Shown here one piece after another: positions 62,851 through 64,000 of a stretch of 64,000 bases of DNA. The position numbers were made by a program, and so were the translations under genes. Source of the DNA: CAXMST01 sp963712765. GTDB lineage: Bacteria; Actinomycetota; Thermoleophilia; Solirubrobacterales; 70-9. The notes beneath the pieces were generated by a model, which was not told the DNA's origin, ran no database searches, and saw only the letters and a program-made list of their open reading frames with translations. Location of the stretch: the NCBI GenBank assembly GCA_963712765.1, contig CAVQIX010000007.1:98718-162717 (forward strand), in the 5' to 3' direction. Position 1 is the stretch's first letter. Each line of letters begins with the position of its first letter.

Positions 62851-63714
62851 ATGGTCTCAATCGATACAAACCCGCCCGACAGCGATCCGGCGAGGCCGCC
62901 CCTGGCGCTCGTGGATGCCGCCTTCGCCGGCGAGGCCGCGCTCGGGACCGGCGTCTCGGCGGCGATCCTGCGTCGGGTGGCCCGAGGCGATCTGCCGACC
63001 ACGATGCGCATCCACCGGACCGGGCGAATCCTCGCCTTCGGCCGGATCGACCGGCTCTCGGCCGGGTATAGCGGTGCTCTGGAGATCGCCCGCGACCACG
63101 GCTACGAGCCGATCGAGCGGATGGCCGGCGGCCGGGCAGCGGTCTTCCACGAAGGGACGCTCGCCTTCTCGCGAGCGAGCCGTGAGCCGAGCCTGCGCAG
63201 CGGCACCGCCGAGCGCTTCCGCCTGATCGCTGAGATCCTCACCGGAGCGCTGCGTCGGCTCGGCGTCGACGCCCGGATCGGTGAGGTGCCCGGCGAGTAC
63301 TGCCCGGGAGAGTGGAGCGTCAACTGGGCCGGGAGGGCGAAGCTCGCCGGCATCGGCCAGCGCGTAGTCGCCGGGGGCGCACACGTCGGTGGAGTGCTCG
63401 TCTTCCGCGGCGGCGATCGATCCGCGACGTCCTCGTTCCGGTCTATCGCGAACTCGGGCTCAACTGGATCCCGGACCGCGGGCAGCGTCGAGGAGGCGCT
63501 CGGGTCCGATCCGGCGCCGGCGGGTGGGGAGGATCCGCTGCTGGCCGGGATGATCGAGGCGATGCGGCTGCGGAGCTCTCCGAGCGCTACCGTCTCGAGC
63601 CCGCCGAGCTCGACTCCGGAGACACTGAGGCTGGCCGAAGAACTGCGCGGTTTCCACACGCCGAAGCCGAGGGACGGGCGACGGAAACCGGATCGCGGCT
63701 CCACCGCGGGGTGA
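62851..63714 (+). CDS. Lipoate-protein ligase/octanoyltransferase-like protein, with two compensated frame-scrambled segments
   Basis: A 287-aa open frame. The first 190 residues show the LplA/BPL fold: GRILAFGRID, the loop ERMAGGRAAVFHEGTLAFS, then YCPGEWSVNWAGRAKLAGIG with the Lys of the ligase site. After GGVLVFRGGD the reading frame looks wrong for about 20 residues: a different frame gives IRDVLVPVYRELGLNWIP. The original frame resumes at TAGSVEEALG. A second such patch hides ELSERYRLEPAELD before PETLRLAEELRG. Each patch needs one lost and one gained base. The full product is probably intact in reality. Its client could be the lipoyl domains encoded at 9750. Confidence 0.72.
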   Translation: MVSIDTNPPDSDPARPPLALVDAAFAGEAALGTGVSAAILRRVARGDLPTTMRIHRTGRILAFGRIDRLSAGYSGALEIARDHGYEPIERMAGGRAAVFHEGTLAFSRASREPSLRSGTAERFRLIAEILTGALRRLGVDARIGEVPGEYCPGEWSVNWAGRAKLAGIGQRVVAGGAHVGGVLVFRGGDRSATSSFRSIANSGSTGSRTAGSVEEALGSDPAPAGGEDPLLAGMIEAMRLRSSPSATVSSPPSSTPETLRLAEELRGFHTPKPRDGRRKPDRGSTAG

Positions 63715-63726
63715 TATACAGCTCCG

Positions 63727-64000
63727 ATGTCCGAGCTCACGATCTGCACCCTGACCTCGGCCGGATACGAGCCTTACTCCCGGGCCCTCGATTCGGTTTC
63801 CCTGCGGGAGCATCAACCCGACTCACGACTGATCGTCTGCACGCTGGACGAGCCCGACCCCAGGCTCCCGACGAGCGTGGAGCAATTGACACCGGAGCAG
63901 ATGGGCGTCGAGCAGCCCGACCTGCACAGAGTGGCGGCGGCGTCCTCGCTGGCCCTGACGTCGGCCAACCGCTGAAGAGCCCGATCCTCATCCACCTCCT
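63727..64000 (+). CDS. Glycosyltransferase-like protein, N-terminal part (frameshifted, runs off the window)
   Basis: Starts at ATG 63727 (MSELTICTLTSAGYEPYSRA); RLIVCTLDEPDPRLP and EQLTPEQMGVEQPDLHR resemble the N-terminus of bacterial sugar-transfer enzymes. The frame ends at a stop at 63975, but the next frame reads LKSPILIHLL on to the edge, as such proteins continue. One base is probably missing or extra near 63965. TATACA lies six bases before the ATG. Confidence 0.45.

Overview
The window is high-GC, gene-dense chromosomal DNA with actinobacterial hallmarks: an E2-E1 fused 2-oxoglutarate dehydrogenase of the Kgd type, an AcrA-type two-domain acyl-CoA reductase, SpoIIM-like and Rpf-like genes, SHOCT and CHAD proteins, a c-di-AMP (ydaO/yuaA) riboswitch before a peptidase gene, and many start codons preceded directly by a TANNNT hexamer (probable leaderless mRNAs). 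The gene set fits a Solirubrobacterales/Thermoleophilia-like actinobacterium; this placement is inference. I see no prophage, insertion sequence, CRISPR array, rRNA or tRNA.

Layout. 1-9642: an AGPS-like FAD oxidase (cut by the window edge), alpha/beta hydrolase, NAD epimerase, EF-G-like GTPase, acyl-CoA reductase, a small zinc-ribbon protein and a DNA photolyase. 9750-17911: central carbon metabolism, with a 1448-aa lipoyl/E2/E1 oxoglutarate dehydrogenase and aconitase, separated by a zinc-ribbon and a DUF3817 gene. 17912-22455: two SDRs, a frameshifted NlpC/P60 peptidase, a diguanylate cyclase, and AzlCD. 22595-36136: an apparent polyamine/omega-amino-acid locus. One arm (minus strand) runs aminotransferase, PucR-type regulator, a 66-aa protein, alanine dehydrogenase and succinate-semialdehyde-type dehydrogenase. 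The divergent arm is potA-potD-potB-potC plus a second potD. MscL and another aldehyde dehydrogenase follow. The shared promoter region holds two perfect inverted repeats, and potB is preceded by a 13-codon arginine-rich leader ORF lying in a nested hairpin.

36165-44908: antiporter, GAP-family protein, a frameshifted small membrane protein, a DUF2252/MFS overlapping pair, HdeD-like and SHOCT membrane proteins, and a PuuB-like FAD amine oxidase. 45007-55951: a phosphate/polyphosphate island with ppk, two CHAD proteins, ppx, phoU, pstBACS and an OmpR/PhoB-type response regulator, with a PHO-box-like repeat before pstS. Between ppk and the CHAD genes lies a patch of gene debris (glycosyltransferase, arsC and possible aquaporin fragments). 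56188-64000: cell-envelope genes (uppP, M23 peptidase under a c-di-AMP riboswitch, Rpf-like transglycosylase, SpoIIM-like), two crotonases, an HD hydrolase, and at the right edge a lipoate-ligase-like gene and a glycosyltransferase-like gene.

Several genes carry small indels: about 20095, 38200, two pairs within 63410-63640, and about 63965. Their number, mostly near short C or G runs or the right end, suggests consensus errors, but some could be real decay. Coordinates of these genes are therefore given across the break.
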